This document shows positions 24,416 through 32,838 of a stretch of 64,000 nt of DNA, in pieces (the stretch's first letter is position 1; each line of letters begins with the position of its first letter). The stretch spans positions 20,651 to 84,650 of the forward strand of contig NZ_JBBCJO010000015.1 in assembly GCF_037190085.1 (NCBI RefSeq), written 5' to 3'. Under the pieces are notes generated by a model. That model was not told the origin of the DNA. It worked only from the letters and a program-made list of their open reading frames with translations, and ran no database searches. This stretch comes from Gemmatimonas aurantiaca. GTDB lineage: Bacteria > Gemmatimonadota > Gemmatimonadetes > Gemmatimonadales > Gemmatimonadaceae. A program made the position numbers and the translations under genes.

Positions 24416-25976
24416 TCTGCCGGGGCGGCTTTCGCGATGGTTCCTCGGGCTGTGTGTGCCGTGCATGCTTTGCATGCTGTGCGTGTTGTCCCTGCTGACG
24501 GCCTGCAGCGCGCCATCGGACGGCCCGGCAGGGGTGCTGCGCTGGGGCGGCGACGCGGAGGGTGGTGCTCCCTTCGTCGAAGCCGACCCGTCCAACCCGG
24601 CCCTCGTGCGCGGCTTCGATGTGGAGATCGCGACGATGATGGCCGAGGGCATGGGTCGCCGCCCGCAGTTCGTGCAGGTGAGCTGGGCGTCGATCGAACA
24701 GTCGGTGGCGCGCGGCGACTTCGACGTGGGCATGTCGGGACTCGAGGATCGCGCCGAATTGCGCGAACGGCTGGCGGTGAGTCTGCCCTACTTCGAGTTC
24801 CGCGAAGTGCTCGCCGTCAGACCGGCCGACACGACGCGGTTCCGCACCCTGGCCGATCTCGCGCGCCGACGTGTGGCCACGCTCGGGTCCACGCAGGCCT
24901 ACGCGCTGCTGCTCGATGCCCAACGTGCGCACGGCGTGATCCCCGTGTCCTACGACGACGACGTCCATCCGTACGAGGATCTGGTGGCCGGCCGCGTCGA
25001 CGCGGTGCTGCTGGATCACGTGATCGCCGAGCGCGCCCTGCGGCGCACAGCGGGGTTTGTCGTCCTCGCCACCCCCATCACGACCGGCCACTACGTCGCC
25101 GTCTTCGCACCGCAGCGGCGCGCCCTGCGCGATTCGGCGGATGCGGTCCTGCGGGCACGCATCATCGATGGATCGCTCGAAGCGGTCTTCCGTCGCTGGG
25201 GAGTGTGGGACGAGGCCCAGGCCCGGTATCAGCAGCGGCTCATCGCGCAGTTCCGTGCGATGGGCGGCGACGGGACGACCGCGGTATTGCCGGACATGGC
25301 GTCGCCGACCGTGACATCGCCGACCGCGGCATCACCACGGGTGAATACACCCGGCGCGTATCTGCCCGCGCTGCTGCGCGCGGCGGTGATCACCCTGGGC
25401 ATCTCCGTGGCCGCGATGATGCTCGCGATGAGCCTCGGCGCGTTCATTGCCGCCGGACGGGTGTATGGCGGACCGCTCGCACGCGCGGCACTGACGGTGT
25501 ACGTGGAAGTGGTGCGGGGCACGCCGGTGCTGCTGCAGCTCTTCGTGTTGTACTACGGTCTGAGCAGCGTGGTGCGTCTGCCGGCATTGTTCGCCGCCAT
25601 CCTCGGCCTGGGCCTCAACTACGCCGCGTACGAATCGGAGATCTACCGGGCCGCCCTGCAGGCCATTCCGCGGGCACAACTCGAAGCCGCGCGCACCCTT
25701 GGACTCACGGAGTGGCAGATCCTCCGGCTGGTCCGTGGTCCCCAGGCCGTGCGTCTCGCCCTGGCGCCGATGACCAACGATTTTGTGGCGCTGCTCAAGG
25801 ACTCGTCGCTGGTGTCGGTCATCACCGTGGTCGAACTCACCAAGCAGACCGCCATCTATGCCACGAACGTGGGCAGCTGGGTCATTCCCGGTCTGCTGTG
25901 TGGCGTCATCTATCTGCTGATGTCGCTGCCGCTTTCGCACCTCGCACGGCGACTCGAGTCGCGCTGGAGCGTGTGA
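24408..25976 (+). CDS. Amino-acid ABC transporter: fused periplasmic binding domain + permease
   Basis: 522 residues. An N-terminal signal with a lipobox-like LLTACS leads into a type-3 extracellular solute-binding domain (about 40-270; GFDVEIATMMAEGMG, FDVGMSGLEDRAELRERLAVS). A Thr/Pro linker (about 275-310, with repeated SPT units) joins it to a HisM/GlnP-type permease (about 315-520). The permease has five hydrophobic helices and the ATPase-coupling EAA loop ARTLGLTEWQILRLV. Polar amino-acid uptake is the family role. Fusion of receptor and permease is known in GlnPQ-type systems of Firmicutes but less usual in a diderm. The ATPase gene follows after 1 base. Confidence 0.9.
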   Translation: MTDLPGRLSRWFLGLCVPCMLCMLCVLSLLTACSAPSDGPAGVLRWGGDAEGGAPFVEADPSNPALVRGFDVEIATMMAEGMGRRPQFVQVSWASIEQSVARGDFDVGMSGLEDRAELRERLAVSLPYFEFREVLAVRPADTTRFRTLADLARRRVATLGSTQAYALLLDAQRAHGVIPVSYDDDVHPYEDLVAGRVDAVLLDHVIAERALRRTAGFVVLATPITTGHYVAVFAPQRRALRDSADAVLRARIIDGSLEAVFRRWGVWDEAQARYQQRLIAQFRAMGGDGTTAVLPDMASPTVTSPTAASPRVNTPGAYLPALLRAAVITLGISVAAMMLAMSLGAFIAAGRVYGGPLARAALTVYVEVVRGTPVLLQLFVLYYGLSSVVRLPALFAAILGLGLNYAAYESEIYRAALQAIPRAQLEAARTLGLTEWQILRLVRGPQAVRLALAPMTNDFVALLKDSSLVSVITVVELTKQTAIYATNVGSWVIPGLLCGVIYLLMSLPLSHLARRLESRWSV

Positions 25977-25977
25977 C

Positions 25978-26754
25978 ATGTCCACGCACACGTCCACTCC
26001 CATGACCAGCGACCTGTCCGCTCCGGCGCTGCGTCTGGAACACCTGACGCTCACCCGTGACGGCCGCCCGGTGCTGCGTGGTGTCGATCTCACCGTGCCA
26101 CGTGGTGAAGTGTGGGCGCTGATGGGCGTCTCGGGCGCCGGCAAGAGCACGATCCTGCGCGCCGCGGTGGCGCTGGAGCCGTTCGACGGTGGACGCATCG
26201 TCGTGGACGATGTGACCTTGCATCCGGGGCGTATTCCTCCCGAGTCCCGGCTGCGCGCGCTGCGCCAGCGCATCGGCATGGTCTTTCAGCATCACGCACT
26301 CTTCGCGCATCTGACTGCGATGGAGAATGTCACGCTGGCGCCGGTACACACCGGAACGGCTTCACCGGAGGCCGCGCGGGCAACGGCGCTGTCGCTGTTC
26401 GAATCGCTGGGGGTGGCCCATCGGGTGGATGCCTACCCGGCGCAGCTCTCCGGCGGCGAGGCGCAACGTGTGGCCATCGCCCGGGCGCTCGCCCTCGACC
26501 CGCAACTCCTGCTGATGGACGAACCCACCGCGGCGCTGGATCCGGCGCGACGGGTCGCCCTCACCGAGACACTGCGTGCGCTGGCGCGCAGTGGACGCAC
26601 GCTGCTCATCACCACCCACGACATCGCATTCGCCCGCACGGTGGCCGATCGTGTGGCCATCCTGTCCCATGGCGAAGTCGTGGAATGTGGCGATGCGCGC
26701 GCAGTGCTGGACGCCCCGCAACACGACGCCACCCGGGCGCTGCTGCGCGACTGA
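25978..26754 (+). CDS. Amino-acid ABC transporter ATP-binding protein (GlnQ/HisP-like)
   Basis: 258 residues with all nucleotide-binding motifs: Walker A GVSGAGKST, Q-loop MVFQHHALF, signature LSGGEAQRV, Walker B LLLMDEPTAALD and the H-loop TTHDIAFA. It supplies energy to the fused binding-protein/permease encoded immediately upstream. Together the two genes make a complete importer. An N-terminal stretch of about 15 Ser/Thr-rich residues precedes the domain, so translation could begin at the ATG at 26002. The gene ends convergently with glgA; the 76 bases between contain only a short direct repeat (ACGGACGCCGG, twice). Confidence 0.94.
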   Translation: MSTHTSTPMTSDLSAPALRLEHLTLTRDGRPVLRGVDLTVPRGEVWALMGVSGAGKSTILRAAVALEPFDGGRIVVDDVTLHPGRIPPESRLRALRQRIGMVFQHHALFAHLTAMENVTLAPVHTGTASPEAARATALSLFESLGVAHRVDAYPAQLSGGEAQRVAIARALALDPQLLLMDEPTAALDPARRVALTETLRALARSGRTLLITTHDIAFARTVADRVAILSHGEVVECGDARAVLDAPQHDATRALLRD

Positions 26755-26830
26755 CCCGTCGGCGAGACGGATCCAAGCCGGAACGAGGCGGGAACGACGG
26801 ACGGACGCCGGCCGACGGACGCCGGGTGTG

Positions 26831-28264
26831 TCAGCCGCTCCTGGCCCAGTGATACACCCCGCCATAGTGCTTCGCGGCGGTGGCCCAGGAGTGATCTTCC
26901 TTCATCCCCCGTTCGCGCAGGATCCGCCACCCTTCGGCTTCCCGATACGACGTCAGCGCGCGACGGATCGCATCGATGAAATGTCCGGCGTCATACGGAT
27001 GGAACCGGAATCCGTTGCCTTCCCATCCTTCACGCACCGTGTCGGCCAGACCACCCGTGGCACGCACCACCGGCACGCTGCCGTACCGCAAGGCGATGAG
27101 TTGCCCCAGACCGCAGGGCTCGAATCGCGACGGCATGAGAAACGCATCGCTGCCCGCATAGACCTGCTGTGCCAGTGCGGCATCGAAGCCCACGTGCACC
27201 GCCACCCGCGTGGGATGATGATGCGCCAGCCGCTGAAAGGCTTCCTGCAGATACGGCTGACCGGAACCCAGCAGCACGAGCTGCGCATCGGTTTCCTGCA
27301 GCAGCCAGGGCATCACCACGTGCAGCAGATCGAATCCCTTCTGCTCCACCAGCCGTGACACCACACCCAGCAGGGGACGCGACGCTTCGACGGGCAATCC
27401 CATGCGGGTCTGCAGCGCCGCCTTGCACGCCGCTTTGCCGCTCATGTCGTCCACATGGTAGGGCGCGGCGATGTGGGCGTCGGTGGCCGGATCGAAACGC
27501 TGCGTGTCGATGCCGTTCAGAATGCCCGCCACCCGATCCTGCCGGCGCCGCAACAACCCATCGAGCCGCTCGCCATACTCGGGTGTCATGATCTCGCGGG
27601 CATACGTGGGACTCACCGTCGTCACCACGTCGGCATACAAAATGCCGCGCGCCATGAAGTTGAACGAATGCGCGATGCCGGCCCCCATCCCGTTTTCGAC
27701 CAGGCCGCCCTCGCTCAGCCCCGCGACGGCCAGCACGTCGGGGTGCACCTGTCCCTGATAGGCGAGGTTGTGGATGGTGAAGACCGTCGCGATGTGGCCG
27801 AACGTGTACGCGTAATACGTCTTCAGGTAGTTGATGACGAGCGCCGCGTGCCAGTCGTGACAGTGCACGATATCGGGTTGCCACCCCTCCACTTCCCGCA
27901 GATGCTGCATGGAGGCCAGCACACCGCGCGCGAACAGAATGAACCGGCGATGATCGTCGGATTCACCGTAGATCACGCCGCGTTCGAAGGCCGCCGGAAT
28001 GTCGAGCAGGTATGTGGGCACCGCGTCCTCGCGCGCCCGCAGCAGTCGCAACTCCTCGGCCCGTTCCCCGATCGGCAGGAACGTGGCGGCGATGGGCCCA
28101 TCCACCGGCACCCGGCGTTCCCGCAACTCCCGGTAGCGCGGCATCATGACCCGCACATCGTGTCCGGCATCCCGCAGGGCGGCGGGCAGGGCACCGGCAA
28201 CATCGGCCAATCCGCCCGTCTTGACGTAGGGCGTGGCTTCGGCGGCGACGAAGAGGACATTCAT
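26831..28264 (-). CDS. glgA: Glycogen synthase (ADP-glucose, GT5 family)
   Basis: 477 residues, the standard bacterial length. The ADP-glucose-binding KTGGLADV lies near residue 15, right after MNVLFVAAEATPYV. The N-terminal Rossmann fold includes PDIVHCHDWHAAL and VFTIHNLAYQG. The C-terminal Rossmann fold has SRLVEQKGFDLL and the nucleotide-sugar motif PSRFEPCGLGQLIALRYG with its conserved glutamate. It extends alpha-1,4-glucan chains from ADP-glucose in the cytoplasm. It is divergent from glgC, which makes ADP-glucose, with 44 bases between the starts, so one compact control region serves both. Confidence 0.96.
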   Translation of the reverse strand: MNVLFVAAEATPYVKTGGLADVAGALPAALRDAGHDVRVMMPRYRELRERRVPVDGPIAATFLPIGERAEELRLLRAREDAVPTYLLDIPAAFERGVIYGESDDHRRFILFARGVLASMQHLREVEGWQPDIVHCHDWHAALVINYLKTYYAYTFGHIATVFTIHNLAYQGQVHPDVLAVAGLSEGGLVENGMGAGIAHSFNFMARGILYADVVTTVSPTYAREIMTPEYGERLDGLLRRRQDRVAGILNGIDTQRFDPATDAHIAAPYHVDDMSGKAACKAALQTRMGLPVEASRPLLGVVSRLVEQKGFDLLHVVMPWLLQETDAQLVLLGSGQPYLQEAFQRLAHHHPTRVAVHVGFDAALAQQVYAGSDAFLMPSRFEPCGLGQLIALRYGSVPVVRATGGLADTVREGWEGNGFRFHPYDAGHFIDAIRRALTSYREAEGWRILRERGMKEDHSWATAAKHYGGVYHWARSG

Positions 28265-28308
28265 ACCAGTACCTTACGCCCTGCACGCCCGCGACGCAAA
28301 ATGCGGAC

Positions 28309-29565
28309 ATGACCCCGTCCAATCGCGGAACACTGGCCCGCACGGCCATGGCGTACGTGCTCGCCGGCGGGCGCGGATCCCGCCTCCATGAACTCACCGA
28401 TCCCCGCGCCAAGCCCGCGGTGTATTTCGGCGGCAAGACGCGCATCATCGACTTCGCGCTCTCGAACGCCATCAACTCCGGCATCCGCCGCATCGGCGTG
28501 GCCACGCAATACAAGGCGCACAGTCTGATCCGGCATCTGCAGCGCGGATGGAACTTCATGCGCCCCGAGCGCAACGAGAGTTTCGACATCCTGCCGGCGA
28601 GCCAGCGCGTCAGCGAAACGCAGTGGTACGACGGCACGGCCGACGCAGTCTATCAGAATCTGGACATCATCGCCGACTACGCGCCGGAATACATGGTCAT
28701 CCTGGCGGGCGATCATGTCTACAAGATGGACTACGAGCTCATGCTGCAGCAGCACGTCAACCAGCGGGCCGACGTCACGGTGGGCGTGCTGGAAGTGCCG
28801 CGAAAGGAAGCGTCGGGGTTCGGCGTGATGCATGTGGACGGGGACGATCGCATCATCACGTTCCTGGAGAAGCCGGAGGATCCGCCGGGCATCCCCGGTC
28901 GCCCCGATCTCGCGCTGGCCAGCATGGGGATCTACGTCTTCAAGACGACGTATCTCATCGAATTGCTGCGCGCCGACGCCGCCGATCCGCACTCCAGCCA
29001 CGACTTCGGCAAGGATCTGATCCCCGGCGTGGTGCGCAACGGCAAGGCCATCGCCCACCGCTTCAGCACCTCCTGCATACGCTCGCCGGATGAGCCGCGG
29101 GCCTACTGGCGCGATGTCGGCACGATCGATGCGTATTGGGAAGCCAACGTGGATCTCACCACGGTCACGCCCGAGCTCGATCTGTTCGACAAGGACTGGC
29201 CGATCTGGACCTATTCGGAGCTGACTCCGCCGGCCAAGTTCGTGCACAACGAGGAAGGCCGCCGGGGCCACGCCCTGAACTCCCTGGTGTCGGGCGGGTG
29301 TATCATCTCGGGGTCCTATCTGCACAAGTCGTTGCTGTTCACCGGGGTCCGGGTGCACTCCTATTCCCACCTGGAGGGCGCGGTGGTCCAGCCCTACGTG
29401 GACGTCGGGCGCGGTGCCCGGCTGCGTAACGTCGTGGTGGATCGCGGGGTACGAATACCAGCCGGGCTGGTCGTCGGAGAAAATGCCGAACTCGACGCCA
29501 GACGGTTCCGTCGTACCAGCCGGGGGACGGTGCTGATCACCCAGCCGATGATCGATCGGCTCTGA
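28309..29565 (+). CDS. glgC: Glucose-1-phosphate adenylyltransferase
   Basis: 418 residues. The nucleotide-binding signature AYVLAGGRGSRLHELTD is followed by RAKPAVYFGGKTRIIDFALSNA in pieces that match bacterial GlgC. QYKAHSLIRHLQRGW, GTADAVYQN and ILAGDHVYKMDY are also present. The C-terminal left-handed beta-helix region begins near SGSYLHKSLLF. It makes ADP-glucose from glucose-1-phosphate and ATP, the committed step of glycogen synthesis, and pairs with divergent glgA. Allosteric control by glycolytic intermediates is a family property that cannot be read off here. Confidence 0.96.
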   Translation: MTPSNRGTLARTAMAYVLAGGRGSRLHELTDPRAKPAVYFGGKTRIIDFALSNAINSGIRRIGVATQYKAHSLIRHLQRGWNFMRPERNESFDILPASQRVSETQWYDGTADAVYQNLDIIADYAPEYMVILAGDHVYKMDYELMLQQHVNQRADVTVGVLEVPRKEASGFGVMHVDGDDRIITFLEKPEDPPGIPGRPDLALASMGIYVFKTTYLIELLRADAADPHSSHDFGKDLIPGVVRNGKAIAHRFSTSCIRSPDEPRAYWRDVGTIDAYWEANVDLTTVTPELDLFDKDWPIWTYSELTPPAKFVHNEEGRRGHALNSLVSGGCIISGSYLHKSLLFTGVRVHSYSHLEGAVVQPYVDVGRGARLRNVVVDRGVRIPAGLVVGENAELDARRFRRTSRGTVLITQPMIDRL

Positions 29566-29587
29566 GGAACGTCCGAGGACACAAACC

Positions 29588-30004
29588 ATGTCTGTCACAT
29601 TGTCTGCCCGCCGTACCCTGCTGGCGCTCGCCGTCGTGGCTGGAGCGCTGGGGCTTTCGAGTTGCCGCAAGGGCGCCCCGCCGAGCGGCGGGGAGATGGG
29701 TTCCATCGTCCTGGTCAACAACCGGGGCTATTACGATGTGAACATCTATGCCATTCGCTCCGTGGGCGTGAACGGCCGGCGACTGGCCACGGTGCAGGGT
29801 GGATCCACCGCCACCCTGCGCGTCCGGGAGATGGACCAGCAGCCGGGCGGCGGTGTCATGCTCAACCTGCGGGCGATCGGAGCACGGGCCACCTGGACCA
29901 CGCCGCTGCTGAATATCGGCTTCGGGTCCGTGGGGCGGCTGGACATCATGTCCAGCAGCGGCGGCGATCTCAGTCAGAGCATGTTCTATCTGTCCACGCA
30001 GTAA
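29588..30004 (+). CDS. Small hypothetical lipoprotein, 138 aa
   Basis: The lipobox GLSSC places a lipidated Cys at residue 26. After a short Gly/Pro linker is a single beta-rich domain starting GSIVLVNNRGYYDVNIYAIRS, with later strands GSTATLRVREM and PLLNIGFGSVGRLDIM. This looks like a small immunoglobulin-like or beta-sandwich fold. It follows glgC by 22 bases and may be co-transcribed, though a glycogen role is not implied. No family was recognised. Confidence 0.7.
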   Translation: MSVTLSARRTLLALAVVAGALGLSSCRKGAPPSGGEMGSIVLVNNRGYYDVNIYAIRSVGVNGRRLATVQGGSTATLRVREMDQQPGGGVMLNLRAIGARATWTTPLLNIGFGSVGRLDIMSSSGGDLSQSMFYLSTQ

Positions 30005-30044
30005 CCGCCATCGTCACGCGGCAACACCGGGCAGGGCCCACCGC

Positions 30045-30974
30045 TCACCGACGCCCCCACTGCGCGGTGATGGCCTGACCGATCCGCCCGATCACCGCAT
30101 TCCCGTCCGCATCCACCCAGTAGCGGGTATCGACGTTCTCCTTGGTCATCACACAAGCCACGATGCGCGCCGGCAGATACAGGATGCCACAATCCGTGCG
30201 CGCGGCATCCACATCGCCGGTTTTGTGCGCGGCCCGCACGCCATAGTTGAAGCGCAGCAGTTTGGAATCGTCGGCGTTCTGGGCGAGGATGGTGAGCATG
30301 GTGGAGTCGGCCGCCGGACTCACCGCCTTGCCCTGCGCCATCAGCGTGAAGAGCTGCGCCATCTCGTTGGGTGTGGTCACTCCGAGTCCGTATTTGGCCG
30401 AACTGTCGGGCGCGACGGTGGCGATACGCGTCATCGATCCGGAATGCACCTTGGTGTGTGGCAGGCCGAGCGCTTCCATCTTCTGCCACACGCGTCGGAT
30501 CTTGATCCGGTCGAGCACGAGATTGGTGGCCGTGTTGTCGCTCAGCGTACTCATGAGCCAGGCCACGTCCCACAGACGCAGCGTGAGCGGTGTGCGCAGG
30601 AACTGCAGTTGCCCCGCCCCACCCACTTTGTCGATGTCCGTCAGTACGATCGGATCGTCCAGCGTGAGCTGCTTCTGCTCCGCCAGATCGAACAACCCCA
30701 CCAGGATCGGCACCTTGATGAGTGAGGCGGTCGTGAAGGTTTCGTCGCCGCGGCGCTCGAGGTGTTCACCGGTCTCGAGGTTGGTGATGCTGTAGCCCAC
30801 CACGCCGCGATGCGCGTCGGCGAGACTGTCGATGGTACGGCGCAGCGCCGCGGGGGCATCTTTGCGCGTGCCGGCGATGGCACGCGGGGCCATGGATGAG
30901 CCGGTCGACTGCGCCGACATCATCGCCGGAAGACTCGCGGCGGCCCACAACGCAAGAGCGGGGAGAAGTCGCAT
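30045..30974 (-). CDS. Secreted serine hydrolase of the class A beta-lactamase fold
   Basis: 309 residues with a signal peptide (LLPALALWAAASLPAMMSAQ). Class A-type motifs are in order: SxxK in TTASLIKVPIL, SDN in MSTLSDNTATN and KTG in AAHKTGDVDAA. TTPNEMAQLF also matches the class A TTPxxMA segment. The omega-loop ExxxN carrying the deacylating glutamate of true class A enzymes is not evident; the matching region reads SMTRIATVAPDSSAKYG. This suggests a penicillin-binding or peptidase-like relative, or a very weak beta-lactamase. It is convergent with the small lipoprotein gene and divergent, across 330 bases, from the NPD-family gene. Confidence 0.82.
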   Translation of the reverse strand: MRLLPALALWAAASLPAMMSAQSTGSSMAPRAIAGTRKDAPAALRRTIDSLADAHRGVVGYSITNLETGEHLERRGDETFTTASLIKVPILVGLFDLAEQKQLTLDDPIVLTDIDKVGGAGQLQFLRTPLTLRLWDVAWLMSTLSDNTATNLVLDRIKIRRVWQKMEALGLPHTKVHSGSMTRIATVAPDSSAKYGLGVTTPNEMAQLFTLMAQGKAVSPAADSTMLTILAQNADDSKLLRFNYGVRAAHKTGDVDAARTDCGILYLPARIVACVMTKENVDTRYWVDADGNAVIGRIGQAITAQWGRR

Positions 30975-31050
30975 GCCGGGAACATACCGTCTCCCTCAGC
31001 GCCTTGCTCCCCGTCTCGTGGACGCTCCCGCCCCTCCGCAGGATTGTCCG

Positions 31051-31091
31051 CCGGATACCCCTCTCCACGTGGACACCACGCAGGTATCCGG
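31051..31091. promoter_or_regulatory. Nested palindrome in a 331-base divergent intergenic region
   Basis: The gap 30975-31305 shows no gene. It contains a 9-bp inverted repeat CCGGATACC/GGTATCCGG (31051-31059 with 31083-31091) enclosing the palindrome CCACGTGG (31066-31073). A further GACACGTGTC dyad lies at 31149-31158. Two CACGTG-centred dyads between divergent starts look like operator sites. The remaining bases hold nothing I can identify. Confidence 0.4.
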
Positions 31092-31305
31092 ATCCCCGCA
31101 CCCCCCACCAGCAGATCGCCCAAGGTCGATGCGCTTGCCTGTGCAGAGGACACGTGTCGTGCACGCTTCCCTACGTCCGATATGCACGGGCCATCGGTGC
31201 ATTCCCTGACACGCCTGTCGGGGGAATCTCGAATGCCGTGGATATCACCCGTCGATGCACATTGCACATTCCGTCTTCTGTCTTCCGTCACGCCGGAATC
31301 CCGTC

Positions 31306-32763
31306 ATGTCCAGCACTTCTCTCGCAACGCGTCCGCAACTCATCCAGGGCGGTATGGGCATCGGCGTGTCCAACTGGCGACTGGCACGGGCCGTCTCCCG
31401 CGCGGGACATCTGGGCGTCATATCGGGCACGGTCATCGACACGGTGATGGTGCGTCGATTGCAGGACGGCGATCCCGGTGGGCATGTACGACGGGCACTG
31501 GCGCATTTCCCCATTCCCGCGATCGCGGAGGAGATGCTGCACCGGTACTTCCAGGTCAACGGCCGTGCGCCCGACGCGCCGTATCGCCTGTTACCCATGT
31601 ATCGCCAGGTGGTCAGTCGCGCCCGGCAACGCGTGACGGTGGCCGCGGCGTTCGTGGAAACATGGCTGGCCCGTGAGGGGCACGATGGGCTCGTGGGCAT
31701 GAACCTGCTCACGAAGGTGCAACTGCCGAATCTGCCCACGCTCTATGGCGCCATGCTCGCAGGGGTGTCCACCATCATCATGGGAGCGGGCATTCCCCGT
31801 GAGATTCCCGGCGCGCTCGATGCGCTCGCGGAACACCGGCCGGCCGCGCTGCGATTCGATCTCGAGGCGGCACCACGCGATGTCGTGGAGTGGATCACGT
31901 TCGATCCGGCCGATCTCTGGCTCGGTCATGGTGCGCCTCCGTCCGCGCTCATGCGACCGTCGTTCTATCCGGTGGTCTCGGCGGTGTCACTGGCCGCGAC
32001 CCTCGCCAGGAAGTCCACGGGACGTGTCGATGGGTTCGTGGTCGAAAGTCCCACGGCGGGGGGACACAACGCGCCGCCACGCGGGGAGATGCAGCTCGAC
32101 GCCTCGGGACAACCGGTCTATGGCGAACGGGATCTGGTCGACTTCGCCCGCATGCAGGAACTCGGTCTGCCGTTCTGGATTGCCGGTGGCGCCGGCACGC
32201 CGGAGGGACTCGATCGTGCGCTCGCCCTGGGTGCCGCCGGTATCCAGGTGGGCACGCTGTTCGCCTTCTGCAACGAATCGGGGCTCGACCCCGCGGTGCG
32301 CACCTCCGTGCTCGACGCGATCCGGTGCGGCACCGCCAGCGTGTTTACCGATCCCCTCGCATCGCCGACGGGATATCCCTTCAAGGTGATCCGCGGGGTG
32401 CCGGCGCTCGAGGCGACACGCACCCGCGTCTGCGATCTCGGTTATCTCCGCGTCGCCGTCCGTCAGGATGACGGCCGGGTGGTCTATCGTTGTGCCGCCG
32501 AACCGGTCGACGCCTACGTGGCCAAGGGCGGCAAAGCCGAAGACACCGAAGGACGCCGCTGCCTCTGCAACGGCCTGTTGTCCGATATCGGACTCGCCCA
32601 GCCCCGCGAGGAAGGCCCCGAACCGGCACTGGTGACCAGCGGAGACGATCTGCAGTCCGTCGCGATGCTGGCCGCGGAAGGCAATTACAGCGCCGACGAT
32701 GTGATCGGATGGCTCACGCGGGCCACGGAGCGGCGGATCGAGGAACCGATCGTGATGGCGTAG
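31306..32763 (+). CDS. NPD/nitronate monooxygenase-family FMN protein (TIM barrel)
   Basis: 485 residues, longer than classic nitronate monooxygenases (about 330). The barrel begins RPQLIQGGMGIGVSNWRLA. Other family marks are GLVGMNLL, VSTIIMGAGIPREIPGAL, the phosphate-binding FWIAGGAGTPEGLDRAL with GAAGIQVGTLFAFC, and the glycine-rich SPTAGGHNAPPRG that carries the histidine used as catalytic base in the family. A C-terminal addition of about 100 residues contains RRCLCNGLL and resembles larger PfaD-like or unassigned NPD proteins. The likely chemistry is FMN-dependent oxidation or reduction; the substrate is unknown. The start is put at 31306, where similarity begins, rather than an upstream ATG. 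Confidence 0.85.
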   Translation: MSSTSLATRPQLIQGGMGIGVSNWRLARAVSRAGHLGVISGTVIDTVMVRRLQDGDPGGHVRRALAHFPIPAIAEEMLHRYFQVNGRAPDAPYRLLPMYRQVVSRARQRVTVAAAFVETWLAREGHDGLVGMNLLTKVQLPNLPTLYGAMLAGVSTIIMGAGIPREIPGALDALAEHRPAALRFDLEAAPRDVVEWITFDPADLWLGHGAPPSALMRPSFYPVVSAVSLAATLARKSTGRVDGFVVESPTAGGHNAPPRGEMQLDASGQPVYGERDLVDFARMQELGLPFWIAGGAGTPEGLDRALALGAAGIQVGTLFAFCNESGLDPAVRTSVLDAIRCGTASVFTDPLASPTGYPFKVIRGVPALEATRTRVCDLGYLRVAVRQDDGRVVYRCAAEPVDAYVAKGGKAEDTEGRRCLCNGLLSDIGLAQPREEGPEPALVTSGDDLQSVAMLAAEGNYSADDVIGWLTRATERRIEEPIVMA

Positions 32764-32812
32764 AACCGGACGCAGGGACGATCAGGCGTCGTCAGCAACG
32801 GAAGAACCAATA

Positions 32813-32838
32813 CCCGGAATTCGACGGTAGATTCCGGG
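32813..32838 (+). other. 8-bp hairpin abutting the start codon of the M24 peptidase gene
   Basis: CCCGGAAT (32813-32820) pairs perfectly with ATTCCGGG (32831-32838) around a 10-base loop, and the ATG follows at once at 32839. The position could occlude ribosome entry, or the hairpin may terminate the upstream gene. No Shine-Dalgarno is seen otherwise. Confidence 0.5.
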
